Below, piece by piece: positions 18,566 to 25,934 of a stretch of 64,000 nt of DNA (position 1 is the stretch's first letter; each line of letters begins with the position of its first letter). The DNA is from a bacterium (GTDB lineage: Bacteria; Electryoneota; Electryoneia; Electryoneales; Electryoneaceae), in NCBI GenBank assembly GCA_020444265.1, contig JAHLLH010000001.1:124001-188000 (forward strand), written 5' to 3'. The position numbers and the translations under genes were made by a program. Under the pieces are notes generated by a model. It saw only the letters and a list, made by a program, of their open reading frames with translations. It made no database searches and was not told the origin of the DNA.

Positions 18566-19738
18566 ATGCGTCAGTGTGGTTCACAACAGCTTCAGAGCGG
18601 GATGGTTCTCGCTCGCCCCATCTATGACCAGCACTACCGTAAGCTTCTGGCTGAGGGAACGACGCTTAATTCCATGTCCATCAAGCGAGTTCAGGATATG
18701 GGATTCAAGTACGTGTACATCCAGGAGGATGGCACTGAAAATATCCACGTCGAAGAGTTAATCGGCGTACAGTGTCGTCGTGAAGCATCCGAAGCACTTG
18801 AACGTCTTGCCACGGTGGACAAGCAGCGGAATAAAGGGACAAGCAATCCTTTCCAGGTGCGGCAGAAAGAGAAGGCATTTGGTACGGAACAACAGGCCCT
18901 GGTGCAGCGTGCGATCAACTCGATGATGCGTGACCTGATGTATGCGCGTCAACCAGTTTACTTTCCAGGTGTCTACCTCGCCAAGGATCAGTTGATCAAC
19001 CATTCCACCGATGTCGCCATCCTGACGATGCTCATCGGTTTGGGTTTTGGCTTCACCAACAAAGACCTCGCAATTCTGGGCAAAGCAGCCCTGTTCCATG
19101 ATGTCGGGAAGATTCGGTTGGATGAAGAGTTGACCTATTTGCACCCGATGGACATGGAAGAAGAGCAGGAAGACCTTTACCGGATGCACCCGCAAATGGG
19201 TGCAGTGCTGCTCGAGCAGGATATCACCAATGACATCCATGTCACCATGGCAGTTTTGCAGCACCACGAACGACAGGATGGTACGGGCTTCCCTGAAGGT
19301 CTGAAAGGAAGTGGAGAACCCCCGACAAGCAAGGTTCGTGAACGAGGCACCATCCATCGTTTTGCGGAGATTATTTCAGTTGCCAACTACTTCGACAACC
19401 TCGTTTCAGGTCGCGTGGAACGCGAACCGCTCAACCCGATGGATGCTGTGCAGCATATCCTCAACCACACACCGGATTGGTTTAACCCACATGTCACCCA
19501 GATGGCGCTCTCGGTGATTAATGTCTTCCCAGAAGGCTGCAACGTTGAAATTCGTGAGTCCCGGCACTACAGCCTGGTTGGATTCCGTGGTGTGGTTTCG
19601 AAGATCAACATCGAGAACCTGAGCCGTCCCACGATCACCCTGCTGTACAACGCACGCCATCAACGTCTCGAAAAACCGCTGATCGTCGATTTTCGCGATG
19701 ACAGCAGGATTAAACTGGACTACCTAACCGATCTGTAA
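18566..19738 (+). CDS. HD-GYP-type domain protein (putative cyclic-di-GMP phosphodiesterase)
   Basis: 390 residues, cytoplasmic, no signal peptide. The N-terminal 100 residues resemble the DUF3391-type lead-in of HD-GYP proteins (QLQSGMVLARPIYD). The HD motif is H178-D179 in ALFHDVGKIRLDEE. The second signature reads HHERQDGTGFPEG at about residue 233, where the canonical GYP is replaced by GFP. The other metal-binding histidines appear present (MHPQMGAVLLEQ). HD-GYP enzymes hydrolyse c-di-GMP to pGpG or GMP and control attachment and motility. The Tyr to Phe change is also found in other family members, so activity is likely but unproven. ATG 18566 follows GGAGTATCTGG. A strong terminator follows the gene. 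Confidence 0.82.
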   Translation: MRQCGSQQLQSGMVLARPIYDQHYRKLLAEGTTLNSMSIKRVQDMGFKYVYIQEDGTENIHVEELIGVQCRREASEALERLATVDKQRNKGTSNPFQVRQKEKAFGTEQQALVQRAINSMMRDLMYARQPVYFPGVYLAKDQLINHSTDVAILTMLIGLGFGFTNKDLAILGKAALFHDVGKIRLDEELTYLHPMDMEEEQEDLYRMHPQMGAVLLEQDITNDIHVTMAVLQHHERQDGTGFPEGLKGSGEPPTSKVRERGTIHRFAEIISVANYFDNLVSGRVEREPLNPMDAVQHILNHTPDWFNPHVTQMALSVINVFPEGCNVEIRESRHYSLVGFRGVVSKINIENLSRPTITLLYNARHQRLEKPLIVDFRDDSRIKLDYLTDL

Positions 19739-19759
19739 AAAATGATCATATCGATTTAT

Positions 19760-19789
19760 CTCCCCACAATTTTGGGGAGTTCTCTTTTT
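19760..19789 (+). terminator. Intrinsic terminator after the HD-GYP gene
   Basis: Stem CTCCCCA/TGGGGAG (19760-19766 and 19773-19779), six-base loop, then TTCTCTTTTT. It begins 21 nt after the stop codon. Confidence 0.88.
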
Positions 19790-20033
19790 ATGTTGCGAAT
19801 CTTAGGTATTCCTAATACGTTAAGCAGTGAGCCGGTTCAGTTGCATGTTTGTTGTTTGAGGGACTGAACCACCATGATGACGGTCCACCGGCAGCCTGCC
19901 GGTCCCCGCAATCCGTCACCTTGTGTGTTATCCCGATTTGCATGGTCACGATCACATCGCAATCTGTCGAGGAGTCCCCTTGAGCACGACTGCGCATCTC
20001 ACCGCTGCTTGGAGCAGCTTGCGGGAGGAGTGT

Positions 20034-21794
20034 ATGAGCAGGCTTATGTCCCGAGTTCTGATTGGACTCACCTTTGTAGCCCTCGTGGTAGCCCCAACCT
20101 TTGCCACCATTCACCAGGTTCCAGACGCGTTTGAGACCATACAGTCTGCGATGGACGCAGCAGTTGTGGGTGATACGGTCCTCGTTGCCGATGGAACCTA
20201 TATGGAGAACATCAACTACCGCGGAAAAGATATTGTTGTGTCCAGCCATTTTCTGCTGGATCGCGATATCGACCACATTGTCAATACCATCATTGATGGA
20301 AGTGCTCATGCGGACCCTGATTCGGGCAGTACAGTCTATTTCATCAGCGGAGAGGGCAACGGAGCCATCATCATGGGTTTTACCCTGCGTGGTGGAAATG
20401 GTACTCCCTCGACCGACCAGTGGACCAATTCAAACTGGCGTGAAGGGGGTGGCATCCTTACGGAAAACTCGTCGCCGACGATCATGTTTAACCTGATTAC
20501 TGAAAACTATGTGACACAGCCGATGGGGCAGCAGGGAGCAGGGGGCGGTGGGATTCGCAGCGGCTATGGCGATCCGATTATCCTCAACAACGTGATCGCG
20601 GGAAACGAAGGACGGTACGGTTCAGGATTGGTGCTGAATGTGACCGATGCCATCGTTCGCAACAATGTCATCGCTTTCAACTCAGGCGCTTCGCTACCTG
20701 GGTTGTATGGTGGCGCGGGAATCTGGATATGGGGACTCGGGTCTGAGATCATCCTCGAAAACAACACCTTCCTCGGCAATCGTGCGACGGTGGGTGGAGG
20801 GGCAATCCTCAATTGGAATTCCGATCTGCTTGGCAGTGGGAACATCTTTTACGCCAACCAGGGTCCAGCACAAGATGATGTCTACACGTTCCAGGCGAGT
20901 GCAACCACCGCTATCACCTACAGCCGTACACAGGAACTGGAAGGAGAAGGAAATGTTGAGCTTGAGCCACTATTTTCCAACACTGATCTTCATCTAGACC
21001 CCATGTCGCTGCTAGTCGATGCGGGCAATCCCAACGATGCATTTGATGATCCTGAAGATCCCCAGATGGATGGGCAGGCGCAGCACCCGGCGCAGGGAAC
21101 GACTGCTTCGGATATGGGAGCTTTTGGTGGTCCGGGAGCATCCGAGCTGCCACCTGTTCCGGTTATGGGAGTTTTTGGCTACATCAGTCCGAGCAACTCA
21201 GCTTTCGATTTCGGTGAAACAGTTATCGGAGAATCCTACTCACAGGCTATGCCAATCTGGAACCATGGGAACGGGTCGGTTCTAGTAGACAGCATCACCT
21301 TCAGATTTGAAAACCAGGACCAATTCAGCTTTAATCCAACAGTACCGTTTGAACTGGAGATGTTCAGCGAGGACAGCTTGCGGATTACCTGGACCCCCAT
21401 TGAAGAGGGACCCTTCGGTGATGTGGTAACAATCTTTTATTCGAACAACGGTGTCGTATCCAGTATCAATCTTGCGGTTCAGGGCACCGCCTCCTCGACC
21501 GGTATCGAGCATGAACCGGCAACACTCACCAGGAGTTTCCTCGACCCGGCATTTCCGAATCCTTTCAACCCCTCCACCACCGTTCGGTATGGCCTGGCAC
21601 AACCTGCCAACATGTCGTTGACACTTTACGATATACTTGGGCGACGGGTACAAACCCTGGAACGGGGAAGACGTGCCCCTGGAACCCACGCGGTTGTGCT
21701 TGATGGTAGCCAGCTCGCAAGTGGAACTTACTTGTTGCAGCTGAAAACGGACGGGGGCTTTGATGCAGTCAGTAAAGTGTACCTGGTGAAGTAA
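20034..21794 (+). CDS. Secreted right-handed beta-helix protein with ASH-like module and T9SS sorting domain
   Basis: 586 residues. A signal peptide (VLIGLTFVALVVAPTFA) leads into a parallel beta-helix beginning IHQVPDAFETIQSAMDAA with the typical GDTVLVADGTY turn, then repeated N-N-x-I rungs (ILNNVIAGN, VRNNVIAFN, LENNTFLGN). After it comes an ASH/choice-of-anchor-like module (FDFGETVIGESYS) and a T9SS sorting domain (FPNPFNPSTTVRYGL to VYLVK). Such proteins often bind or cleave polysaccharides, but no lyase residues are evident. ATG 20034 follows GCGGGAGGAG; the upstream extension lacks a signal peptide. The leader holds two hairpins (GGTTCAGT/ACTGAACC, and ACCGGCA/TGCCGGT). A paralogue with the same plan lies at 39419. 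Confidence 0.85.
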   Translation: MSRLMSRVLIGLTFVALVVAPTFATIHQVPDAFETIQSAMDAAVVGDTVLVADGTYMENINYRGKDIVVSSHFLLDRDIDHIVNTIIDGSAHADPDSGSTVYFISGEGNGAIIMGFTLRGGNGTPSTDQWTNSNWREGGGILTENSSPTIMFNLITENYVTQPMGQQGAGGGGIRSGYGDPIILNNVIAGNEGRYGSGLVLNVTDAIVRNNVIAFNSGASLPGLYGGAGIWIWGLGSEIILENNTFLGNRATVGGGAILNWNSDLLGSGNIFYANQGPAQDDVYTFQASATTAITYSRTQELEGEGNVELEPLFSNTDLHLDPMSLLVDAGNPNDAFDDPEDPQMDGQAQHPAQGTTASDMGAFGGPGASELPPVPVMGVFGYISPSNSAFDFGETVIGESYSQAMPIWNHGNGSVLVDSITFRFENQDQFSFNPTVPFELEMFSEDSLRITWTPIEEGPFGDVVTIFYSNNGVVSSINLAVQGTASSTGIEHEPATLTRSFLDPAFPNPFNPSTTVRYGLAQPANMSLTLYDILGRRVQTLERGRRAPGTHAVVLDGSQLASGTYLLQLKTDGGFDAVSKVYLVK

Positions 21795-21898
21795 AGTCGG
21801 CACGCTTCGGCGAGTTGGGGGTCCACGTACCTCTCGCTGGTCGAGTGATCTCCCTCAGCGTGCCAGACCACCCCGCCCGTGATGGTGGGGGATAACAG

Positions 21899-21928
21899 CA
21901 GCGCCATGACCAAGCGGTCATGGCGCTG
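21899..21928. terminator. Bidirectional terminator-like hairpin between convergent genes
   Basis: A perfect 13-bp stem CAGCGCCATGACC / GGTCATGGCGCTG with an AAGC loop lies between the beta-helix gene (+) and the acyl-CoA synthetase gene (-). The T tracts are weak on both sides. Confidence 0.65.
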
Positions 21929-21953
21929 TCTGTCTTCGGAATAGCCCCGATGG

Positions 21954-23699
21954 TTACACTTTCTCACCGTTGATCTTCAGCATGTCGCCACTGTAGAGGT
22001 AGCGTTTGATCTTTCGCGTGGATGTTTTCTGGAACTCTTCTTCCATGATCCTGATGCGGTGAACCCGCTTGTATTCGGGAAGCGTCTTCTGTGCTTCTTT
22101 CACTTCCGCCTTCAGCAGGGCGAGGACATCCGACTCGGATGCTTTGGATTCCTTCTCCTCATACATCACATCGATCTGCTCGTAGTCCGGGTAGACCAGC
22201 GCGGCCACTTCATCACCGTAGCCCGACTCACGTGGAACACCCAAGACAACCGATTCCATGATGTAGGGACTGCGGTTCAGGTAATGCTCGACCTCTTCCG
22301 GGAAGACATTTTTTCCGCCCGCCGTCACCAGCATGTTCTTCTTACGCCCAGTGATTTGCAGATAGTCATCGGGGTATACTTTCCCGAGGTCACCGGAACG
22401 GAACCAGCCATCCTCACTTTTTGCCTCGCGTGTCGCCTCCTCATTTTTGTAGTAACCGAGGAAGATATTTGGACCACGCAAGAGAATTTCTCCGATCCCG
22501 TTCGCATCCGGATCGTCGATTTTATGCTCAACATCAATGATCGGGGGGCCGACACAAATGTTGCGAATCCGTTTCGGCAGGTTTACATGGGTCAATGGGC
22601 TCGTTTCAGTCAAGCCGTACCCCTGCAGCATATAAATCCCGAGCCGGTTGAAGAACTCCGCGACACGTGGATCGAGTGGACCGCCACCGCTGACAAAAAA
22701 GACGACGGACCCAAGCCCTGCCTTTTCACGCAAGCTGCGGAAGAGCGCCTTGCCGAGGCGCATGTTCATTTTCTCGCCTGCGGTGGTGATACCCATCAGG
22801 GTCGAGATCAAGCCGCGAGTTACCGCACCCTGCTTTTTCAGGTTACGAGTGATGCCGGCATACATCTTCTCATAAAGCAGGGGGACCGCGACCATGATGG
22901 TCACATTGGTCCGTTTCATGTCTTCCAACAGCTCGGTGCTCTTCATGCTGCGAGCATACGTAATGCTGCTGCCGCAATAAATCGGTAGCAGGAATCCCGT
23001 CGTGCACTCGTAGGTGTGGTGCATCGGGAGCACGGAAAGGAAGGTATCCTTGGTGTCGAGGGGGAGGATGCGGCTTGCTGCGGCTACGTTGGACATGATG
23101 TTTTCCTGTGAAAGCATCACACCCTTGCTCGTGCCCGTTGTACCGGAAGTATAAATAATGGCCGCAAGCTCATCCAGTTCGCGTTTCGGCAGCTCAATGC
23201 TGCTCGAACTGCCCATATCCAGAACATCGGTATAGGCCAGCACCCCATCCCCTTCAGGGGTATCGAGGGAGACAGTCGCTTCAAGTGTCGAGATCGGTTC
23301 CACTTCAGCCAGCAGGTTGACAAACTTGCCCGAGGCAAAGAGGAAACGGGATTCGGAATCATGGATGATGTGACGAATCCCCGACTCGTGCATCAGGCTG
23401 TCGACCGGGACAATGACCCCGCCTGCTGCCTGTGTCCCGAGATAGACCGCGCCCCAGTCGGGTCGGTTCTCGCTGAGGATGGCGACACGATCCCCGTGCT
23501 GCAGCCCTTTTTCCAACAGCCAGCGTGCAACCGCGCCCACACGACGGCCAAACTCATTGAAACTGATCTCGGAATAGCCATTCCCATTCCAGGTACGCAT
23601 CACCGGTTTATCGCCAAAGTCTCGAGCAGCATTGAACGCCAGCTCGCTTAAGGGATAGAGGCCACGATTTGGCCTGAGATAGCTTTCGTAACGGTACAT
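21954..23699 (-). CDS. AMP-forming long-chain acyl-CoA synthetase (fatty acid-CoA ligase)
   Basis: 581 residues from ATG 23699. The start is chosen because GGGGGAG lies just upstream; the longer frame adds an unrelated 49-residue tail. ANL-superfamily motifs occur in order: the phosphate-binding loop IIYTSGTTGTSKGVML near residue 183, GYGLTETSP, then GWFRSGDLGKV with the hinge, and ITGRKKNMLVTAGGKNVFPEEVE in the C-terminal subdomain carrying the catalytic lysine region. It activates a carboxylate with ATP and transfers it to CoA, probably a medium or long fatty acid for beta-oxidation or lipid recycling. It stands alone on the minus strand, divergent from the flavin-reductase-like gene. Confidence 0.92.
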   Translation of the reverse strand: MYRYESYLRPNRGLYPLSELAFNAARDFGDKPVMRTWNGNGYSEISFNEFGRRVGAVARWLLEKGLQHGDRVAILSENRPDWGAVYLGTQAAGGVIVPVDSLMHESGIRHIIHDSESRFLFASGKFVNLLAEVEPISTLEATVSLDTPEGDGVLAYTDVLDMGSSSSIELPKRELDELAAIIYTSGTTGTSKGVMLSQENIMSNVAAASRILPLDTKDTFLSVLPMHHTYECTTGFLLPIYCGSSITYARSMKSTELLEDMKRTNVTIMVAVPLLYEKMYAGITRNLKKQGAVTRGLISTLMGITTAGEKMNMRLGKALFRSLREKAGLGSVVFFVSGGGPLDPRVAEFFNRLGIYMLQGYGLTETSPLTHVNLPKRIRNICVGPPIIDVEHKIDDPDANGIGEILLRGPNIFLGYYKNEEATREAKSEDGWFRSGDLGKVYPDDYLQITGRKKNMLVTAGGKNVFPEEVEHYLNRSPYIMESVVLGVPRESGYGDEVAALVYPDYEQIDVMYEEKESKASESDVLALLKAEVKEAQKTLPEYKRVHRIRIMEEEFQKTSTRKIKRYLYSGDMLKINGEKV

Positions 23700-23814
23700 G
23701 CGACTCCCCCTGAAATGGTTGAAGGTATATATTGCGAAACTTGGGACAATCGGATCTGAGTTTGCAAGCCTTGATGTCTCTTGAAATGGTTCGTTATTGG
23801 GGAGGGAGTTACTC

Positions 23815-24354
23815 ATGGAAAAAGTCCAGGTGCCGCCGTATGTCAATGTTCATCCAGCCCCTGCGGTGCTTATTGGTTGCGGAAGTCTGGAGGCTCCAAA
23901 CATTATCACCTGTGCCTGGTTTGGGACAGTGGCTTCCGAACCTCCGATGGTGTCAGTCTCGATCCGGCCGAGCAGGTTCAGCCACCCGCTGATTGTCGAA
24001 TCAGGGGAATACACAGTGAATCTGGCAACGCGGGATCAGCTGGAGTGGGTAGAATACTGCGGGCTGAAATCAGGACGGGATGGAAACAAATTTGATGCTT
24101 TAGATCTGACCGCAGCCCCCTGCGCACCACTTGCATCCGCGCCAATGATAGAGGAGTGCTTCATCTCTCTGGGATGTAAAGTGGTTCAAACAGCGGAAGT
24201 GGGCACACATACCCTCTTTGTCGGGGAGGTCGTTTCCATGTGGGTTGCTGCTGAATCACTCCGAGGGAACAAACGAGTGAATCCTCGAACTCGCGAACAG
24301 ATCACCTTCCTGGATGGCTCATACTGGACCCACATTCCCATTCATGAGAAGTGA
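23815..24354 (+). CDS. Flavin reductase-like FMN-binding domain protein
   Basis: 179 residues beginning MEKVQVPPYVNVHPAPAVLIG. ATG 23815 has GGAGGGAG six bases upstream. The sequence CAWFGTVASEPPMVSVSIRPSRFSHPLI, split here as AWFGTVASEPPMVSVSI and SRFSHPLI, matches the flavin reductase/DIM6-NTAB fold, in which FMN is bound by the T-x-x-S-x-x-P strand-turn. The C-terminal part (TLFVGEVVSMWV) is the usual closing strand pair. Members reduce free flavin or act as flavoprotein oxidoreductases; no partner oxygenase is adjacent, so the substrate is unknown. It converges with the amphi-Trp gene; a GTTCGTT/AACGAAC hairpin lies between them. Confidence 0.85.
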   Translation: MEKVQVPPYVNVHPAPAVLIGCGSLEAPNIITCAWFGTVASEPPMVSVSIRPSRFSHPLIVESGEYTVNLATRDQLEWVEYCGLKSGRDGNKFDALDLTAAPCAPLASAPMIEECFISLGCKVVQTAEVGTHTLFVGEVVSMWVAAESLRGNKRVNPRTREQITFLDGSYWTHIPIHEK

Positions 24355-24408
24355 TCCGGTAATGCATGTGGGCCATCAATGAGGTTCGTTTCGAATTCCA
24401 GAACGAAC

Positions 24409-24663
24409 TTACGAGAGGCTGGCAGCTTGCTTTCCCCATGCCATCTCGAGCCGAAAAGACTCGTTCGCCTCATCATCCAGGGCATGGAGGGTGAGCTTCA
24501 TTGCGTCAGATGGGGAGAGGATCAGTGAGTTTGAGTCCTGCTGCAGGAAAACCCGTCCTGATTTCAGGCTGGAAATCAAATCTTCAAGAAAACCGACGAC
24601 CTGGTTCCGGTCAAATTCGCCTTCCAACTTGACTTCACGCATGGCACGTTGAATGTCGCTCAT
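24409..24663 (-). CDS. Small amphi-Trp domain protein
   Basis: 84 residues, soluble. The start MSDIQRAMREVKLEGEF at 24663 has GGGTGAGGG upstream, while the longer frame from 24687 has no ribosome-binding site. The pattern E-x-E-G-x-x-x-R...V..FLEDLISSLKSGRVFLQ...L.L...W matches the amphi-Trp domain, a short domain of unknown function widespread in archaea and bacteria, often near stress or metal genes. No catalytic residues are apparent. It lies just upstream of, and divergent from, the ArsR-type regulator. Confidence 0.7.
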   Translation of the reverse strand: MSDIQRAMREVKLEGEFDRNQVVGFLEDLISSLKSGRVFLQQDSNSLILSPSDAMKLTLHALDDEANESFRLEMAWGKQAASLS

Positions 24664-24866
24664 GGCACCCTCACCCAAAAAAGTCATCGTTCGATTTCAG
24701 CAAAGAAATGGTAGGCCGCATTCGTTAGAATCGTGTTAGATGCAAAGCCATAACATCTCTTCACGCAGGAATGTGAGAGCAAATAGAAACATGGTTCCAA
24801 TGCTTTGCTATCTGGTGATAGTACAGGGTATATTCACTTTCGCGCATACACTACAGTGAGGCAGGC

Positions 24867-25256
24867 ATGGACCAGATAGTCGAGCTGCTGAAGGCATTGG
24901 GTGAAGAAAGCCGACTCAGAATTCTTCTCCTGCTTGAGCAGGCCGGTGAGTTATCTGTCGCAGATATCGGGCATGCCCTCGAATTGCCGCAGCCGAAAGT
25001 GTCACGTCACCTCGCCAGGCTTCGTCTTGCGGGTTGGGTCAAGGAACGTCGCTGGAGAGGGTTCGCTCTCTACCGTGTCGTCCTCAACCCTGGTAATGTG
25101 CACCGTGAGTACCTGCTAAACCTTGTTCAGACACTCGAAGATGATCCCACAGCGTCAGCCGACGTGCAACGTTTGATGGCATTGCGTCAACGTGATATGC
25201 AGGAACGCGCTGCTCAGGAGGCTAAGGGTGCCACCAAGGACGGCGGCGAGTCCTGA
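24867..25256 (+). CDS. ArsR-type winged-helix regulator without the cysteine metal site
   Basis: 129 residues. Residues 1-75 form an ArsR/SmtB winged helix: LLKALGEESRLRILLLLEQAGELSVADI, read here as LGEESRLRILLLL and ELSVADIGHALEL, then QPKVSRHLARLRLAGWVKE for the recognition helix. The alpha-3 position, which is ELCVCDL in metal-sensing ArsR proteins, is ELSVADI here. No cysteines occur, so arsenic or soft-metal sensing is unlikely. The last 30 residues are charged and probably coiled. It lies 49 nt upstream of the cobalamin adenosyltransferase gene on the same strand, so it may co-transcribe with or control that gene (inference). Confidence 0.85.
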   Translation: MDQIVELLKALGEESRLRILLLLEQAGELSVADIGHALELPQPKVSRHLARLRLAGWVKERRWRGFALYRVVLNPGNVHREYLLNLVQTLEDDPTASADVQRLMALRQRDMQERAAQEAKGATKDGGES

Positions 25257-25305
25257 TGTACTTTCTCCACACCACTAGACAAACGTAGACCGAACCGGAT
25301 TCCCG

Positions 25306-25860
25306 ATGAAAATCTATACGAAGACGGGGGACAAGGGTCAGACCAGTCTCCTGCGTGGCGGACGTGTCTCAAAGCATCACCCGCGCGTCGAAGCGTATGG
25401 TACATTTGACGAGCTCAACAGCATGATCGGTATCGTCCGTAGCCTCAACAATGATGCCGGTGTCGAAGAAATCCTTGCCGATTTGCAGCCTCGTTTGCAC
25501 AGGCTTTGCAGTGATGTCGCCGCACCACCTGCCAAAAGCGAAGATGGGGCACGTATCCCGCGCATACGTGAGGAAGAGATCACTCGCCTTGAGCAGTTGA
25601 TCGACCGGATGGACGAGGATCTTCCCCAGTTGATGAACTTTATCCTGCCGGGTGGATGCCCCGCTGGGGCACAGCTTCACCTTGCTCGGACCATCTGTCG
25701 GCGCGCGGAGCGACGGCTTACCGAACTGATCGAGGCGGGTGAATCGGTCAACGAACACGCATTGATGTTTGTCAACCGCCTTTCCGACATGCTCTTCACC
25801 CTCGCACGCTGGACCAATTTCCGGGCTGGCAGTGAGGAGACAGCTTGGAAAGAAGGGTAA
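25306..25860 (+). CDS. pduO: PduO-type ATP:cob(I)alamin adenosyltransferase
   Basis: 184 residues of the MMAB/PduO family, the usual size. The N-terminal ATP-binding loop is IYTKTGDKGQTSLLRGGRV, and the conserved helices VEAYGTFDELNS, RRAERRLTEL and NRLSDMLFTLAR are present. The enzyme transfers the 5'-deoxyadenosyl group of ATP to cob(I)alamin, making adenosylcobalamin for mutases such as methylmalonyl-CoA mutase. A methylmalonyl-CoA epimerase is encoded at 54695, consistent with a B12-dependent propionate/methylmalonyl-CoA route. It sits directly after an ArsR-type regulator and ends before a strong terminator. No cobalamin riboswitch was seen upstream. Confidence 0.92.
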   Translation: MKIYTKTGDKGQTSLLRGGRVSKHHPRVEAYGTFDELNSMIGIVRSLNNDAGVEEILADLQPRLHRLCSDVAAPPAKSEDGARIPRIREEEITRLEQLIDRMDEDLPQLMNFILPGGCPAGAQLHLARTICRRAERRLTELIEAGESVNEHALMFVNRLSDMLFTLARWTNFRAGSEETAWKEG

Positions 25861-25883
25861 ACAAGCGATGTTGTGCCAAATAA

Positions 25884-25907
25884 AAGCCCGGGCGATTGCC
25901 CGGGCTT
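25884..25907. terminator. Bidirectional terminator between convergent genes
   Basis: Perfect 10-bp stem AAGCCCGGGC/GCCCGGGCTT with a GATT loop, flanked by AAAT and TTAGTTGTTTT. It serves the plus-strand adenosyltransferase and possibly the minus-strand selenoprotein candidate gene. Confidence 0.85.
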
Positions 25908-25934
25908 AGTTGTTTTCAGCAAGTAGTCAGAATC

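Noticed and set aside
22059-22988. 309-codon plus-strand ORF inside the acyl-CoA synthetase gene
   Set aside because: It is antisense to well-conserved ANL motifs and has no SD or family resemblance.
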